From positions 1 through 34,010 of the IMG/VR virus record IMGVR_UViG_3300045135_001679: DNA of 34,010 bases, one strand, 5' to 3'. Below, one piece after another: positions 32,667 to 34,010 of the stretch (position 1 is the stretch's first letter; each line of letters begins with the position of its first letter). The notes under the pieces were generated by a model that worked only from the letters and a program-made list of their open reading frames with translations, did no database searches and had not been told where the DNA came from. The translations under genes and the position numbers were made by a program. Source of the stretch: a virus.

Positions 32667-33829
32667 AACTGATTAAGAACTCCTTCAAGTAATTCAAAGT
32701 GCTCATCGGTCAATAGATGATTGTTGCCGATGTACACTCCATGTTCATGCGCCAGATCTGCATTTGCTTGATCTGTAGCAACGGGTACATTATCTAGTCG
32801 CTTTAAAAATGGGTGTCTCATCAGATTACCACCGATAACAGGACGAGTCTCAATACCCGCTTCGTCTAACAATTTCTTGACTCGATCCGCCACTGCCTTT
32901 TCTTTGGCAACAAAGGGGAAACAGAAACTGCTGTTGTTTCTACCCGCTTCAGGAACATAGAACTTGAATGGATCTAATAACTTGATATATCGATCAAAGT
33001 TCTTTCGACGTGCTTCGATGAAACTATCGAGACGCTTTAACTGCTCTAGACCAAGAACAGCATGTACCTCATCGTTTCGACAGTTTAATCCATCAGTGAC
33101 AAAAAGAAACTGAGGATTGATATCAGGATTCTGAGCGGCATATTCTTCAAATCGAGTTGACTCACGTGCCATACCGTGACTACGCTTCATTCTCATCAAA
33201 TCATACAGATCGTCGTCATTACAACAAACCATACCACCTTCGATCGTTGTCATGTGATGACCAAAGTAGAAACTAAATGTAGAACCAAGAGATTTTGCTC
33301 CTCGCTTAACTCCGTTCGCATCTTCGACACCATGGCTCTCACAGACATCTTCGATGAGTATTGCATTAGGGAAAAGATATGCAATATCATCCACCTTCGC
33401 ATTCAATCCTAGAAGGTGAGTGATGAAGACCATCTTGATTTCTTTTCGTTCGTCTTCACTCATCTGCTCTTGAATTTTTATCAGATCAAAGCTGTAGTCG
33501 TCGAAGTTGATATCGGCAAAGACCGGTGTCAAACCAAGTTGCATAATTGGCGCAACGTTGGTCATCCATGTGCAGAGAGGAACAAGGACTTTGTCACCAT
33601 TTTGTAGATTGTATTTCTCTTTGACAGCCGCTACCAAAAGAAGGTTAGCTGTACTGCCCGACTGAACAAACAGAGAGTGTTTACAACCTAACCACTCACT
33701 CCATGCTTCTTCAAACTCCTTTACCTTCGGTCCGTTTGTCAGACGGTCTGACGACAGTAGAAAGTCTGCCATTGCCGCTTTGTCTGAAGGTGTGATTATG
33801 TCATCCATTAATTTCCATTTATAACTCAT
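32663..33829 (-). CDS. ColD-like GDP-4-keto-6-deoxymannose 3-dehydratase (DegT/AHBA family)
   Basis: A 388-residue PLP fold-type I protein, the same length as E. coli ColD. The usual aminotransferase Lys motif is replaced by FGHHMTTIEGGMV (His191-His192), the pattern of ColD and related PLP 3-dehydratases, where His stands in for Lys. VQSGSTANLLLVAAV, PLCTWMTNVAPIMQLGL and EDVCESHG are family motifs, and the C-terminal IETRPVIGGNLMRHP and HGVYIGNNHL match ColD closely. The enzyme would remove the 3-hydroxyl of GDP-4-keto-6-deoxymannose, the Gmd product, toward a 3,6-dideoxysugar such as colitose. The ColC step is not in the window. No iron-sulfur cysteines of the RfbH type were seen. Confidence 0.85.
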   Translation of the reverse strand: MSYKWKLMDDIITPSDKAAMADFLLSSDRLTNGPKVKEFEEAWSEWLGCKHSLFVQSGSTANLLLVAAVKEKYNLQNGDKVLVPLCTWMTNVAPIMQLGLTPVFADINFDDYSFDLIKIQEQMSEDERKEIKMVFITHLLGLNAKVDDIAYLFPNAILIEDVCESHGVEDANGVKRGAKSLGSTFSFYFGHHMTTIEGGMVCCNDDDLYDLMRMKRSHGMARESTRFEEYAAQNPDINPQFLFVTDGLNCRNDEVHAVLGLEQLKRLDSFIEARRKNFDRYIKLLDPFKFYVPEAGRNNSSFCFPFVAKEKAVADRVKKLLDEAGIETRPVIGGNLMRHPFLKRLDNVPVATDQANADLAHEHGVYIGNNHLLTDEHFELLEGVLNQL

Positions 33830-34010
33830 AAGTAATTCCCATGGCTTTTGTATTCTTGAATTTCAGATTGTGCTAGTTGATTTATCTTTCGTTTTACTTC
33901 GGCTCTCATATCATTCAAAATATAAACAGACCGAGAAAGATCAATAAACTCTTGATTGAATTCTTTCAATGCTTCGTGCTTTCTCTTCTCGTCCTCAATC
34001 TGCCAACATT
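33826..34010 (-). CDS. Partial protein (C-terminal end only)
   Basis: A frame open from the right edge to a TGA that overlaps the ColD-like ATG (ATGA). About 60 residues of the C-terminus are visible: charged and helical (DEKRKHEALKEFNQEFIDLS, then MRAEVKRKINQL and QEYKSHGNYL). No family is recognised. It continues the same minus-strand operon. Confidence 0.65.
   Translation of the reverse strand, partial: CWQIEDEKRKHEALKEFNQEFIDLSRSVYILNDMRAEVKRKINQLAQSEIQEYKSHGNYL

Overview
The window is part of the genome of a T4-like myovirus, most likely a marine one. Nearly all of it is coding. Genes overlap by a few bases (ATGA and TAATG junctions are common), and there is a nearly full T4-type set of baseplate, tail and replication/late-transcription genes: gp8, gp6, gp25, gp5, gp27-like, gp53, gp48-like, gp4, gp54/gp19-like, gp26, a tape measure, gp32 and gp33. 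Four non-coding gaps carry a perfect T4 late-promoter box (TATAAATA). I see no tRNA, rRNA, insertion sequence, CRISPR array or integration gene, and no gene-free stretch above about 100 bases.

Layout. (1) Positions 1-17304, minus strand: a baseplate operon running gp48-like, gp53, gp27-like hub, a three-gene gp5 (OB fold plus lysozyme-like domain / amidase / beta-helical needle), an unknown protein, gp25, gp6, gp8 and a very large DUF4815-type structural protein that leaves the window. (2) 17351-21516, plus strand: gp4 head completion, an unknown protein, a tube-like protein, gp26 with a probable programmed -1 frameshift into a small second frame, and the tape measure. A bidirectional terminator separates this block from (3) gp32 (21571-22470, minus) with its own late promoter. 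(4) 22560-28891, minus: DUF2452, gp33, several small or unknown genes, a 2-oxoglutarate oxygenase, a PcyA/PcyX-type bilin reductase, a heme oxygenase, a DruA-like (DUF4338) protein and a RecB-like nuclease. (5) 28888-34010, minus: a sugar cassette with four putative glycosyltransferases, GDP-mannose 4,6-dehydratase and a ColD-like PLP enzyme with His-His where aminotransferases have Lys.

The most striking content is the heme oxygenase / bilin reductase pair. Together they would turn heme into biliverdin and then a phycobilin. The reductase resembles PcyA, not PebS, and appears to lack the PcyA catalytic Glu. This fits the PcyX type known from non-cyanophage marine viral DNA, which makes phycoerythrobilin. 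No photosynthesis gene occurs in the window, so a heterotrophic (perhaps alphaproteobacterial) host is plausible, but that is inference.

Other points of interest are the gp5 split with a separate amidase gene, a T_TTT_TTT slippery site directly before the gp26 stop and just upstream of the tape measure, a possible 3,6-dideoxysugar (colitose-type) route, and a phage-borne DruA-like protein.
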